The position numbers were made by a program, and so were the translations under genes. Source: Exobasidium rhododendri (lineage: Eukaryota > Basidiomycota > Exobasidiomycetes > Exobasidiales > Exobasidiaceae). Taken from it: DNA of 64,000 bases. Positions 1 to 10,827 of this stretch are shown here, piece by piece (position 1 is the stretch's first letter; each line of letters begins with the position of its first letter). The stretch is taken from assembly GCA_026210745.1 (NCBI GenBank), contig CP110632.1:4339001-4403000 (forward strand), written 5' to 3'. The notes below the pieces were generated by a model. It searched no databases, was not told the DNA's origin, and worked only from the letters and a program-made list of their open reading frames with translations.

Positions 1-330
1 TTTGAAGCGTCGATGGGATGTACAGTCTTTAGCATCTTTGGACTTGCAACTTGGACTTGCAACGTAGAATCCCACTAAGCCCCTCTCTACCTTGTATACA
101 GCAATCTGAAGTGGAGGCGTGGAGGCATGAGAGATCTTGACAGGAAGAAAAATAAAAACCTTAACGTTGCTTTGTTGTCAGTCATTAAGGAAGGCAGCTC
201 TGTCCTTTGACCTCTGACCTGTGCTCGCAATTGGGAAGGCATTGTCGATGCCCAGGACGCCGAGAATGTGGGTGTATTGTAGGACGGTCTCGATGATGGT
301 ATGATACAATTGTATGATGATAGGGGGAGA
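1..330. other. Left-edge non-coding stretch
   Basis: No supportable gene is seen here. It lies downstream of the deaminase gene that ends at 331 on the minus strand, so part is likely its 3' UTR. It contains a perfect 13-bp tandem duplication at 38-63. Confidence 0.6.
38..63. repeat. 13-bp perfect tandem duplication
   Basis: The unit ttggacttgcaac occupies 38-50 and is repeated exactly at 51-63. It lies in non-coding sequence and has no evident function. Confidence 0.85.
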
Positions 331-1251
331 CTAGCTGTCCAGAAAACTCCTCTTCCCCCCTCCCTCTGTGTCCTGTGTCACCTCCTCGTTCGGCCGCTTA
401 CGTGGTACAGTGCTAGTTGCAGTCTGCTCTTCGCTTTCCTCCAGGATTACACTGCCCGAATGAACTCCATTCTTCGCTCTAGATTTTGCTGTTCCACCCT
501 TGATCCCCCATCTAGCATGCACGATCTTCTCGGCGGCTCGAAACCTCTCGAACCAGTCCTCCCACCATCGGCTGACTCTACCTCTGGTCTTGATCGCATC
601 TTCACCTTGACTGGCCCAGAACTCCCTGAGCCTGCCATCGCGGACGTCATCGAGTGCCCTTTCCCTCCTCTTAGCCTCTGCTTCCGCTACTTTGTCACCT
701 GCTTGCTTGTGCTTGTTGCATTCATCGAGGGTGCCGACCATTTCAATTCCATACACTTCTGCTGCGACCAACACTCCATCGCCTTGTCCCTCCCCTATTT
801 GTATCCCTTTCTTGAAGACGCACCGTTTTATCCCGCTTGCGACGAGCAGCTTAAAGCAGTCATTGCAGGGGGGAAAGGAGACGTATACTGTGCAGCCAGC
901 CAGACTCACCCCACGAGCAGCACTGCGACAGATTGCCAGCGCTTCAGCGTGAATCTCTGGCACCGCTTTAGGATTCTTATTGTAAATGGTAGGAGTGTTA
1001 TTGGCATAAGCTGTGATCCTAGTTGACAACTCAGGAAGACACATATCGTCCGCTACGCTTGGGCTGCCGATCTCAGGTGGTCGGACAAAGATGGTGCCCA
1101 TGTGACCCTTCTTGGACATCGAATGGCGTGCTAAAATCGAGACAAAGGTGAGAAGATTCTCATCTTCACTCAGTGCTGGGTCTGGTGTGAAAGGTGGAAG
1201 TGGCAGCGGTTCCTTGATTGTGCTGATGGGCTCGTCCTCCAAGCTAGACAT
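331..1251 (-). CDS. CMP/dCMP-type (cytidine deaminase-like) zinc deaminase
   Basis: Single-exon gene of 306 aa starting at an ATG at 1251. A zinc-deaminase core is visible: the proton-shuttle/zinc motif HAEALA in the middle of the protein, followed about 30 residues later by the second zinc motif PPCNDC. Together these give the His-Glu and Cys-x2-Cys set of the cytidine deaminase superfamily. Because the catalytic Glu is present, it is not an inactive ADAT3-like subunit, whose HAE is usually changed. The N-terminal 40 and C-terminal ~100 residues are hydrophilic and unlike the core; the tail is Lys/Arg-rich. It does not carry the usual dCMP deaminase context, so the substrate (free nucleotide, tRNA or other) is unknown. 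It is divergent from the C3HC zinc-finger gene with about 160 bp between starts. Confidence 0.75.
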   Translation of the reverse strand: MSSLEDEPISTIKEPLPLPPFTPDPALSEDENLLTFVSILARHSMSKKGHMGTIFVRPPEIGSPSVADDMCLPELSTRITAYANNTPTIYNKNPKAVPEIHAEALAICRSAARGVSLAGCTVYVSFPPCNDCFKLLVASGIKRCVFKKGIQIGEGQGDGVLVAAEVYGIEMVGTLDECNKHKQAGDKVAEAEAKRRERALDDVRDGRLREFWASQGEDAIKTRGRVSRWWEDWFERFRAAEKIVHARWGIKGGTAKSRAKNGVHSGSVILEESEEQTATSTVPRKRPNEEVTQDTEGGGKRSFLDS

Positions 1252-1409
1252 GATGGCTTTTGTCGGAGGAAGGAAAGTCGAAAATTGACTGTAAATATAA
1301 CTGCAACCTCGACGATACGCGCGATCTTCTTCAAATTTCCTGAGAGATCGTCTCTCCCATCTTCTTGTCTCCCATTGCTATAATTACATCCAGGCCGATT
1401 GTATTACGA

Positions 1410-2643
1410 ATGGCACCGCCTGACCTCGCTCTAGGCTCGTCTGGAGGGGAGTCATCCACCTCTGCATACTCGCACCTCAGTAGGGCAAGCGCCACTAAAG
1501 CGATACAATACCTGGACAGCTACGCCTTTCCAGACATACTCTCGACTTTCACCGCTCCAGTCAAGCGTAAGAGGGTTGCTGAGGTAGACATTGACACGAA
1601 GGTGATTTCGCAGTCCCGCTTCAGTCATCTGGCTGGATTGAGTCACCTGAATCGCGAACGAGCACGGCAACGTAGGAGCGACAGGCTTGCTACTGCATCT
1701 CGCAAGGGCAAAGGCAAGCAGGAGTCAACGCATGCTAGCACCTACCAGCCCTTTTCCCTAGCCCATCTTCTTGATCGACTGTCTACCTTTTCTGTGTCCA
1801 CATATTCGACGAAGCCTGCCGAGTGCAAAAGACTCAGTCCGGTGGCTTTGGCAATGCAGGGTTGGAAGCATTCACACGGTCGAGAGAGAGATGTGGTAAG
1901 CTGTACGACCTGTCAAGCGGAATGGCATGTTACAGTGGCCAATGGCATGAGTCATAAGGAGCGCGAGATTGCCTGGCAAGAGGTGGATGAGAGTGCATCC
2001 ACTAGACACCTCAAATGGTGCCCTTGGAGACTCCGAGGCTGTCATGGTGAGTTCATTGTAAACCGTCTGCATGAACGTATGGAGACTAACACATACCACT
2101 CCAGACTCCTTATACAGAGTTCCTATTCACTCGAGGTCAAGGTTGACATCTGACTTTATAAAGACTGCAAGTGAATTTACAGGATGTGTCGGTATTGAGA
2201 AGGTGCAGGTGACTTCAAGTATCGACGAGGCAGATGTCAATTTACTCGCCCAGGTTGGCACAGACGGAATGCCGACGAACTGCCTGCTTTTATCCTTACT
2301 TGGCTGGCGTCTAAACGAGGGCGGAAAGACGATCCACGACAGCATTATCCATTGCAAAATGTGCTCACGCAAAGTGGGATTGTGGAGCTACATACAGGAC
2401 GGAGAGTCTAGTCGTACACTCAATGTGATGGCGGAACACAAGACGTTCTGCCCCTTCATCAACAAGGAGACGCAATCCGTTACGGTCAAGCAAGGCGAGG
2501 GCGTTTGTGCTTGGCAGCAGATACTCCGAATCATTACTTCCAGTCGAGACAAAACGCCTCGCAACCTGCCTTTGAGCCAAAAGCAAGTGAGGGAAATGAA
2601 GAGCAGCGAAGTGTTGGCCAAGGTGAAGAGTCTGATGATGTGA
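1410..2643 (+). CDS. C3HC zinc-finger protein, NIPA/Rsm1 (ZC3HC1) family
   Basis: Two exons, 1410-2046 and 2105-2643, give 391 aa. The intron (gtgagt...ccag) joins in phase to restore the family motif after CPWR. The first zf-C3HC module shows the GW..., CTTC and H-x3-CPWR pattern, followed by a SLYRVPIHS stretch typical of the family. A second Rsm1-type module follows with LLSLLGW, CKMC and H-x3-CPF. Family members (human NIPA, fission yeast Rsm1, yeast Pml39) act at the nuclear pore basket or in mRNA export; that role is inferred by family here. The ATG at 1410 is used because the reading frame upstream has no other ATG. The N-terminal ~100 residues are low complexity with a basic patch. 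Confidence 0.85.
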
Positions 2644-2813
2644 TACCGCTCCAAGCTTCTTCACCTCAACTTGAAGTAGTGTTATGACGACGACTTTGTA
2701 ATCTTCTTTTTCAACCAGGATGATTAGTGTACAATTCTTCTTCTATCTTGTTGTGTGACTGGCTGAGATACTGTATGGTACAAGTGGATCGTGCTCTCTT
2801 GGCCTCTCCCTCC

Positions 2814-3523
2814 TCACTCAAGATTCAGATTGTTGGTTTGACCCTCCAGCGATTGGTCCACCTTGTTCTCTGCTGCGGGTGTACTTGACGGAACCACTTC
2901 CTCTGTTGGTTTGCTCAGGCCTGCAATCAGATGTTGGAGCAGGAACTCAACGACCTTTTCTTGGTTGTTCATCTGTGCTTCACTCATGGGACCCTTTCCA
3001 GCTTTGTTGACCACATCCCAGTTGCTCCTCTTTTGTGCTTCCTTTTCTTCCTCTGCGTCCCTCTCCTCCTCGGTCAAATGTGAACAGTCCTTTGGAGCGG
3101 GAACAGGAGTCAGCTCCTCTATTCTCTTTACTAGTGACTTGACGATTTCCAAGTGCCCATTCAGAGCAGCCCAATGAAGCGGGGTATTTCCAGACTCATT
3201 TTGAGCCAGTAGTGTGGCGAGATCGCTCCTAGGAAGGAGAAAGGCGACAATGGCTAGACTGAATGGGTCAGCTGCGGCCCTCTCAGAATAGCGGATCTCT
3301 ATTTACACTCACTAGAATGCCCATTGGCGGCTGCAAAGTGTAGCAGTGTATTGTGAGGTTCGTTGGCCGAAGCTATCGCCCTCATCAACTCATTAAAGAC
3401 AGCAATTTCATTCCCTCCTTTCGCGGACTTTGCCACATGAGCCTCCACTAGTTGCTGCAGGTCGTCCGCTTCGCCTGCACGACTGCAGTAGAGCAGGTCG
3501 TCGACTTCTTCCTCATTCATCAT
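2814..3523 (-). CDS. Ankyrin-repeat protein, Yar1-like
   Basis: Two exons on the minus strand (3313-3523, then 2814-3253), 216 aa. Two ankyrin repeats are clear: NTLLHFAAANGHS...IVAFLL across the splice, and GNTPLHWAALNGHLEIVKSL. An acidic Glu/Lys stretch and a C-terminal helical region follow. Length and layout match Yar1 (about 200 aa), the chaperone of ribosomal protein uS3 in 40S biogenesis. That function is inferred, since small ankyrin proteins are hard to tell apart by repeats alone. The acceptor at tctag/cc is preferred because the earlier acceptor gives an immediate stop. The last exon ends 170 bp from the convergent zinc-finger gene. Confidence 0.8.
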
Positions 3524-4335
3524 AGCGGGATCAGGTGGAGAAGAGCTTCAGCATCAGCACGAATGCCGAACCTCATCAAGGACAAGCAGCAACGAGAGGA
3601 GAGGAAGAACTAAAAAAAAATCCCGACACGTGTAGATCTGCCAGATTCAATACGGTACCGGTACGCTGTACCAGCTGCTCCTATGCAGGCACCATGTAAC
3701 CTGATCGTGTAGGAACCGCTCGAACAAGGTCGATACCGGCATCGTTGAGTAATACAGTCAAGGTCTGCCTGAATTTCGATGCAGAAACAGTGTCTCCTGG
3801 GTGGCTTGATCGACCAATGGCGATGTAGTCTGGGCGCAAAAAGGAGGGAGGAGTACTCCTAAGCGAGGTTGAGCGGCGCCGCAAAAGTATAGATACCAGT
3901 AATTCAGACCGCCATCGGGTCCCTATCGTACTTCCGTCGCAGCAAAAGAACAGTAAAGCGCATTATCGCTGTACAGTGTCCGCAAGGAGGTCTCACTTCC
4001 GACGACAGAGATCGTGTCGCCTTTTTGATCATTTCCTTTGTCGTGTGTCTGGTTGACTACAGCCGTGTGAGTACTGATCCGTGGCCCATCAAGCGGCAGA
4101 GTCAGTCGTCTAGTCTTCGTCTTCCCCACCAATCACACCATTCCTGCTCCCCTGCCTACTTTCTGTTCTACTATCCGTGAAGCATACACTTCCCCCCCCC
4201 CTTCCCAAAATCATCAACGCTCGTTTCAACCCACCTTGACTCGAACTTTTCCTGGCCAGCCTCGTTCTTCCCCCTGCTTTGTCACTCTCCGTCTCTTCGA
4301 GTCCATAAGCATTCCAACCTCGCCCTTCTCTCAAG
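3524..4335. other. Divergent intergenic region
   Basis: About 810 bp between the ankyrin gene and the first tyrosinase gene, which diverge. Several small ORFs cross it, but none has recognisable family features or splice continuation. A C10 homopolymer lies at 4192-4201, in the pyrimidine-rich tract upstream of the tyrosinase start. This is probably the promoter of both genes. Confidence 0.55.
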
Positions 4336-6189
4336 ATGATGATCGCTGTACAATCATGGCCCGCTTTCTCGGTCATCCTTGCAGCGAATGTCTACCTCGC
4401 TCAGTCACATCTGATCAAACGGGAGAGCAAGCTGGACACTTTGAGTGAGCTCAAGATGGTGAAAGGTGCAAAGCCGGTTGGACTTGCCTTGAAAGTCTTC
4501 AAGCAAGGACAGACGTTCACTGATTCATTTTATGGCAACGTCTTCAAGAATGGGGTTGTGACAAAAGAAGCGACGACGAAAGAGAGTCAGGATGGCAAAT
4601 CTGACGGCATGTTCGCCTCCATGAAAATGTCCACCACGCCAAAGACTCCGAAGACGGCAGCTGTGTCCTCTAGTATGTGCTGATATGGAGCACTGATGAC
4701 ATTCTGTGACACTAACTGACACCAGAGTCGTTCCCTCCGTTCACAGGCAAGCTCGCTGCAAGTGCAGAAAAGACGTGCCAGAAGATCGATGAGCGAAAGC
4801 CGTGGAGCAAAGCCTCCCAGAGCGAACGCAAGGGCTTCCTGGAGGCCATCGACTGCACCTTCAAGAGGCCCGGTCACTTCTCCTATCAACAGTATAAGAG
4901 TGACAGCATCCTGGAAGACTATGCACTTGTCCACGACTTCTTGAACCCTTTCAGTGAGACCCTGGTCTGGCACAATAACCTTTTTCCCTTCCGGCGTGTC
5001 CACCTGACAGCTTGCCTTCTTCCTTCAGTACACTCGGGGGCACCATTCCTGCCTTGTCACCGCCAATTCCTCAATGTCTGGCTGCGGTCGCTGAAGAAGG
5101 AGTGTGGCTACAGCGGCCCAATCCTGTATGCCGACTGGAACACATATGCCGATCGAAACGAGTTGTTCACCTCGACTGATCTCTGGTCGCCTGCCAATCT
5201 GAACACGATCAGCTGCTTTGTTGCAAAGGAGGGGTACAATGGTGCTCGTGAGTTGACGTTACATACAATACAGACATGGGATCAGATCTTGACACGGGGC
5301 GACTTGGTGAACCCCCTTCCACCCCTTTCAGACAACTTCAGATACCGCGGGCCACAAATCATGACAGAAACGCAATTAGAAGAAAGGCCGCACCGTGTCT
5401 GTCGCATCATGACGCCTCGCAACGACGATAATCAGCCGGTGAGAAATTAGTCGTCACGCATATGTTGCAGGAAAAATCTGATGCCATTGCAACTTCTTCG
5501 CCTGCCCAGTTCGAGCTGTACCTTCAAAGCGACACCCTGCAAGAGATACAGGCGAAGGTCACCTACGACAGCTTTCGCATGAGACTGGAAAGTGAGTGGG
5601 TCCCGGTACTTGATGCTGTGTCTCTTCTCCCGCTATTCTGATCACGCCTACACTCCTCAAGACTGGGCCCACAATTCGATCCACAGGGCTCTCTCGGGCG
5701 ACATGGGGCGCAACACAAGTCCATATGGCGAGTAGGCGGTGGTCAGCAGTGGAGACGCAATTGATGGGCCAGACTTCTCATCTACCCGTTCTCTCTTGCA
5801 GATGCCATCGCGTTCTTCATGCACCACCTCTTCATTGATTGGTGAGTAGGAGGGAAAGAAAAATCAGTTTCTTGCCTCGGCATTGACACTGCTGCACTGG
5901 ATGTTGTTCCAGCCAATGGTGGAGCTGGCAGGAAAAAAATGGTGGCGAGAACCGGGACAAGTATGGCGGCATACACCACGACACCAACAACACCGCCACC
6001 GTCCACGACGCTTGCCCGATGCTCGGTCTTGGAGGCAACAATATACCTGTCATCGACTTGTTGCACGCAGATCAGGCTCCGAATTGCTTCACAGTGAGTC
6101 GCTCGAAGTTGACCTGGATGTGGAAAGGAATTCTCACCATGTCCCCGTGTTCACGTCACCTGCCGCAGTGCCCAGATATGCGTCAATAG
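4336..6189 (+). CDS. Secreted tyrosinase-like dicopper protein, copy 1
   Basis: Nine exons: 4336-4672, 4726-4953, 5029-5241 (or -5247), 5332-5438, 5510-5591, 5662-5727, 5802-5841, 5913-6093 and 6169-6189, about 424 aa. The N-terminus is a hydrophobic signal-like segment ending near a KR site. A ~110-residue pro-region precedes the tyrosinase core. CuA ligands are H182, H190 and H199; CuB ligands are H326, H330 and H353 in FFMHHLFID. The core lead-in RKPWS/..C-x2 pattern fits fungal secreted tyrosinases. Oddities are PCHR instead of PWHR beside the third CuA histidine, YADW instead of YWDW, and a GC-AG intron at 5728. Exon 3 may end at 5241 (position conserved with copy 2) or at 5247 (better GTGAGT donor). 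Likely role: phenol oxidation or melanin-type chemistry outside the cell; substrate unknown. Confidence 0.85.
5728..5801 (+). other. GC-AG intron in tyrosinase copy 1
   Basis: The exon ends ccatatg and the intron begins gcgagt, a GC donor with an otherwise perfect consensus; it ends ttgcag. Splicing here makes SPYDAIAFF, matching SPYDAAWFF in the intronless equivalent of copy 2. No GT donor nearby keeps the frame and the match. Confidence 0.8.
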
Positions 6190-6781
6190 ACACGCTCTTC
6201 GCTCTTCGTCCGCAGTCACTCCACTGAAGTTTTTTACGGTGGGAGGCAGTCTGTAGACGAATATCTGAAATATGAGGTCTTTTCTCCGACGGCAGAGACT
6301 GTTCCCTTCTACTCAAGGTGTCTGAATGGCTTTCCAAATCAGAGCAAGAGACACAATTCAGCTCACCTCCCGGGCTTTCCTCCGTTCTTGAATGGACGCT
6401 CAGGTCGATTGAGCCCCTAATTACTTATCTTGCACTGTGACTTGAGCTCCTATCGCATACAGCGGAAAGAGTGTCCGTGCTTGACCGGAAGTATTATTCT
6501 TGCACCAACAATCCTTTGACCGATGAATTTCCCTGCCCCAGTGTCGATCCTCCCTGCGATATATCTCGCCTATCACATCACGACATTCCGTCTAAGACCG
6601 CAAAAAACGCCCAGCCGTGAGATTTCTGACAAAATCTTCTAAAAAAGAGATTTGTCGATGCTTGCTTAGCATTTATAGACGGGGATCACTGGCTTTTCTA
6701 GTTCTCTTCCTTTTGGTAAGCTTTGGCCTCTTTTGACCTTCTCCTCCAAATTTGACCTCTCCTCACTTTTCTTACATCACC
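6190..6781. other. Intergenic region between the tandem tyrosinases
   Basis: About 590 bp without a supportable gene. It should hold the 3' UTR of copy 1 and the promoter of copy 2. A TATA-like tttatag occurs near 6671-6677, roughly 105 bp before the copy 2 ATG. Nothing else is recognised. Confidence 0.5.
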
Positions 6782-8225
6782 ATGCACATCTCTTCTGCAC
6801 TCGTGCTACTCTGTCTTGTGGCCTCAGCGATCAACGTAGGAGCGACTTCGATCGACATACCTTGCAAAGAAGAGAAAAGAAACTTTTCGGATCTTGTCAA
6901 CAACGTCCTACTACAACTTCCGCCTGTCGGCAAGGCGAAAGCAGATGGCCAGCATACTAGTAGGCTAGGAAAGGAGATGAGCTACAAAGCGACGATGCAG
7001 ATACCTTCGAGCGCCGGCAATGTGATCGACTCGTCCCAAAAAGGATCATACGACGGCCTGTTCACCGGCTCCAAGTCATCCAACACTAATGGCCAAAGTG
7101 AGGGCAGCGTTGACAGAGTGAAAAAAAGAGAATACACTGACAAGACTGTCCTTGCCACACATTAGAGACCGTGCAATCGTCCGCTACATGCGACTCGATT
7201 GACGTTAGAAAGCCTTGGAGTCAAGCTTCTCGCCGGGATCGGGATGGCTTCCTGGATGGTGTCGCCTGTCTCTTCAAGCAACCGGGAATCTTCAAAAGTG
7301 GAGACATTCAGAGCGCAAACATCGTGGAAGACTTTGCGCTCGTTCATGTCTTTCAGAATGGGTTGCGTTAGTGTGATAGAGGGCGTTCCTGCTGCTGCTA
7401 TGGACTGCATTACTGACTCGCCGCCTCTATTGCTTTCAGTGCACAACGGCTCTTCCTTTCTGCCCTGTCACCGTCTTTTTAGCTTGAGCTGGGTCAATGC
7501 TCTACGGTCGCAATGCAACTACCGAGGTCCAATTTTGTACGGCGATTGGCCGACATATGCAGACAAAGGAGAGTACTTCACTTCTACAGATCTATGGGGG
7601 GAAGAGAATCTGGGCTCCCTTACCTGTCCCGTCAAAGGTGGACGTTTTGAGAACTGTGAGTGGCAATCGCTTCTCTATGAGAACAGTCAACACAATCTGA
7701 CGAGGCTTTTTCATATTCTTACACTGGTGCCCAGGGTGGTTCCGATATGTGGGTAGTAGCATTGCTCGAGCGACTGTTCTGTACTGGTATCCACATCAAC
7801 TTTGTCGCAAGCCTCAGGAAGTGAGTGACCGCGGCATCAATTATCAGCGTTATTTCACAACCGAAACGATCAACGCTATCCTAAGCTTCAACGACTTCCA
7901 AGACATGCGATACAACCTTGAAGTAAGGTCTCACAATGCTATGCATCGTAGTACTGGTGGTGATCTCATGCCATCGACAAGCCCTTATGACGCTGCCTGG
8001 TTCTTCCTGAATCATATCTTCTACGACTGTCTTTGGGCGAAATGGCAAAATCAAAACGACGGAGCAAATAGAGCAAAGTACGACGGATTCCATCCTGGTG
8101 AGGAGCAAGTCCCAGTCACAATCCACGACACTTGTCCAATGATGGGCATTGGGAAGGACACGGCGGTAATAGATCTGCTCAATACGAATGCTCCTCCGAA
8201 TTGCTATGCTTGTGCAGGCATGTAG
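6782..8225 (+). CDS. Secreted tyrosinase-like dicopper protein, copy 2
   Basis: Four exons (6782-7097, 7166-7366, 7440-7655, 7735-8225) give 407 aa. The ATG at 6782 opens a classic signal peptide (MHISSALVLLCLVASA). CuA ligands are H166, H174 and H183; CuB ligands are H311, H315 and H338. It shares with copy 1 the PCHR change, Y-x-DW, the STDLWG-type block, the CPM/ADAPPNC-type C-terminus and a pro-region motif DG-[ML]-F. The His that normally precedes the third CuB ligand is Asn here (FFLNH); the second His is the ligand in known tyrosinases, so copper binding should survive. The first three introns match copy 1, and the last exon is continuous where copy 1 has five more introns. It is a tandem duplicate of copy 1, 592 bp downstream. 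Confidence 0.87.
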
Positions 8226-8699
8226 CTTATAATACAGCGGGCTCTACTTCTCTCCGCACTTTCTCCTTCCACTCCCGCAAATCTTTTGAGATTTGCTTCC
8301 GGCTAGACGTGTACTTTAGAAGCAGTGCTTCCAGTAGTGAATGCGATATCGACATTCGTATTTCATGTGCAATGGTAACAACGACCGCAAGCGATGGCAG
8401 CGAGATCATGCTCTGTCGCACACTTTGCCAACTATACGATCAAATTGGAGGCTAGTGCAGACCGCCTCGTCGGGTATTTTTCAGCGCCCGATTCGCCGGG
8501 GTTTGCTGATGCGGGGAAGGGCGCGTCTCCAGATCCATTCGTGTGATTGTATTCCTTTCTCCACTCTTCTTCTTAGTAGTATATACTTTACAGGCCTTTG
8601 CATCCTTCACTGAATTTATACCACGACACAACTGTCCCTCCATCCGCTACTTCTCTGTTCCATACTCACCACACTCTCTAGCGAAAGAGCACCATCACC
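8226..8699. other. Intergenic region
   Basis: About 470 bp between tyrosinase copy 2 and the transhydrogenase gene. Small ORFs only. The last 150 bp are pyrimidine-rich, as expected for a fungal promoter. No other element is recognised. Confidence 0.5.
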
Positions 8700-10728
8700 A
8701 TGGCTCCACGAATGCCAGCTTCTCGATCGTCCATCAGTGAGCTGCTGAAGTTGGGAGAGGGAGGAGAAGAAGCAAGGCACCTGTATGCTGACCTTTTCCT
8801 TCGTATCCCAACAGTGAATTTGATGAAGATGAGCCACTCTTCTGGATGCCCTTGTCATGGCTGCTCGACGCTTAGAAGCAGTGCTGCATCATCTATCAAG
8901 GCGGGCGTCAATATGATAAATGGACACAACGCACAAGCTGGCTCCACAGCACGAGGCTATGCCACACCAGTCGATACACAGCTTCAGAAGGAGTATGCTT
9001 TCGAGGTGAGCAGCACAGAAGTTCATGATGATGTCCTTACCTATACTTAACGAAGAGAGTACAGCTGGCTGCCAGTAATATCCGCTTCGGTGAAGGGGTG
9101 ACAAAGGAAGTAGGGATGGACTTTGCCAACATGAAAGCTAGAAAGGTCGGAGTCTTTACCGATCCTACAGTAAGAAACCTCACACCGATGAAGCAATCCA
9201 TCGAAGGCCTAGAAGCTCAAGGTGTAAAGTATGAGATCTTTGACAGAGTTCGTGTGGAGCCTAACGACAAGAGGTGAGGAAAAGTGGCGCTTATCGGAGT
9301 ATCGTTGAGGATTCTGAACGCTCCTCCTCTCCTCTAGTTGGGCGGATGCCATGAGCTTTGCGCGACAGAATGACTTTTCACATTGTGAGAATTAGATTGC
9401 CTTCTTTTGTGGTTGTAGAAACCCTCCTCAACTGACACACTTTAATGTGACAGTCCTCGCTGTGGGAGGAGGTTCGGTCATGGATACTGCCAAAGTCGCT
9501 AATCTATTCACCTGCTACCCTGATGCCGAATTGCTCGACTTTGTCAATGCACCCATTGGAAAGGGCATTCCAGTCGACAAGCTGCTTCGACCTCTTATAG
9601 CCATTCCGACAACCGCAGGAACCGGATCAGAAACAACAGGGACAGCCATCTTTGATCACTCTGCTAGCTCTGCTAAGACAGGAATCGCAAGTCGAGCCAT
9701 GCGTCCACTTTTGGGAATAGTCGACCCTTACAACACTGAAACTTGTCCGGTTGCAGTTCACATCAGTGCTGGTCTTGACGTCCTTTTCCACGCTCTAGAG
9801 GTGCGTTCAGATTGTCCCTCTCTGTGGCGTATAATCTCCTTACTAAGTATATACTATCTCCTTACTCCCATTTCTAGAGCTACACTGCTATTCCGTACTA
9901 TGAACGTGTGCCACGACCGCAAAATCCGCTTCAGAGGCCAGCTTACCAAGGCCGAAATCCAATTTCAGACGTCTTCTCATTATGGGCACTCAAGCAGACA
10001 GTCAAATACTTACCGCGAGTAGCCAAAGATCCCATGGGTGACACTGAAGCGAGAGGACAGATGTTGCTAGCAGCTACGTTTGCAGGAATCGGATTTGGGA
10101 ATGCTGGTGTACATCTTTGCCATGGGATCAGCTATCCTATCAGTGGACTGAACAAGACTCTGGTGAACTACAGTCATCCTGGCTACAAGACCGATCATCC
10201 ACTCATTCCCCACGGTTTGAGCGTTTGTTTGACTGGACCTGGAGGTGAGGGAGAGAGAGAGAGAGCAATCGGAAAACTTAGAGAAGAGTAAGGGCTGACT
10301 TTGCCTTCTTGCAGTGTTCGAATTTACTGCTCCTTCCGCTCCTGATCGTCACCGAGAGATTGCCGAGATCTTTGGAGGAAAGGAAGAGGCGGATGCTATC
10401 AAGAGGTTGCCAGACTCCGACATCGGTCCTCTCATTCACGATCGAATTGCCAAATTCCTCGGGGAGACCCTTGGTATGCCTCGTGGCCTGTCTGCCATCG
10501 GATACAAGTCAGAGCACAGTACGTTGTGTGCCAAAGTAGCGCAAGAGCTGTGTCAATGACATGAGAAGCTGACTTTGCGTCTTCTGCCCTACAGTTCCTG
10601 CATTGGTCAAGGGCAGCATGCCACAAAGACGAGTGCTTGATCTTGCGCCTGGCATTGGTGACGTAGCAGGAGGTTCAGATGGTGAAGCCCACCTGACCAG
10701 AGTCATTGAGCGAAGCATGAGCTACTAG
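8700..10728 (+). CDS. Mitochondrial hydroxyacid-oxoacid transhydrogenase (ADHFE1/HOT-type iron alcohol dehydrogenase)
   Basis: Seven exons (8700-9005, 9065-9273, 9338-9384, 9454-9800, 9878-10244, 10315-10518, 10595-10728), 537 aa. Type III iron-dependent ADH features are in order: IRFGEG near the core start, the nucleotide motif VGGGSVMDTAK, the IPTTAGTGSE block, and iron ligands in DVLFHALE, GVHLCHGISYP and HPLIPHGLS. The N-terminus (about 100 aa) is basic and Ser/Thr-rich, consistent with mitochondrial import. The HSSGCPCHGC region and overall length match HOT rather than bacterial butanol dehydrogenases. HOT oxidises 4-hydroxybutyrate coupled to 2-oxoglutarate reduction. It converges with Psf2, with 99 bp between the stops. 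Confidence 0.88.
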
Positions 10729-10827
10729 ACATGCTGATCTGTAGAGTGTCGTGTATGCCGAGTGTCGTACTACATGCTGTGATGCGATGCAGAAAGAGGA
10801 CTGAAGTCGAGCGTCCGGATTCGATGA

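Noticed and set aside
331-1026. Plus-strand ORF opposite the deaminase
   Set aside because: Antisense shadow; Cys/Pro-rich with no domain; the opposite strand has the clear HAE/PCxxC motifs.
5439-5470. A 32-nt intron in tyrosinase copy 1
   Set aside because: The 71-nt alternative ending at 5509 makes the region exactly equal in length to copy 2, with the same flanking motifs.
7803-7832. Possible 30-nt intron in tyrosinase copy 2
   Set aside because: It has GTGAGT and an AG end, but retention keeps exact alignment with copy 1 and the frame is open; 30 nt is below the usual minimum.
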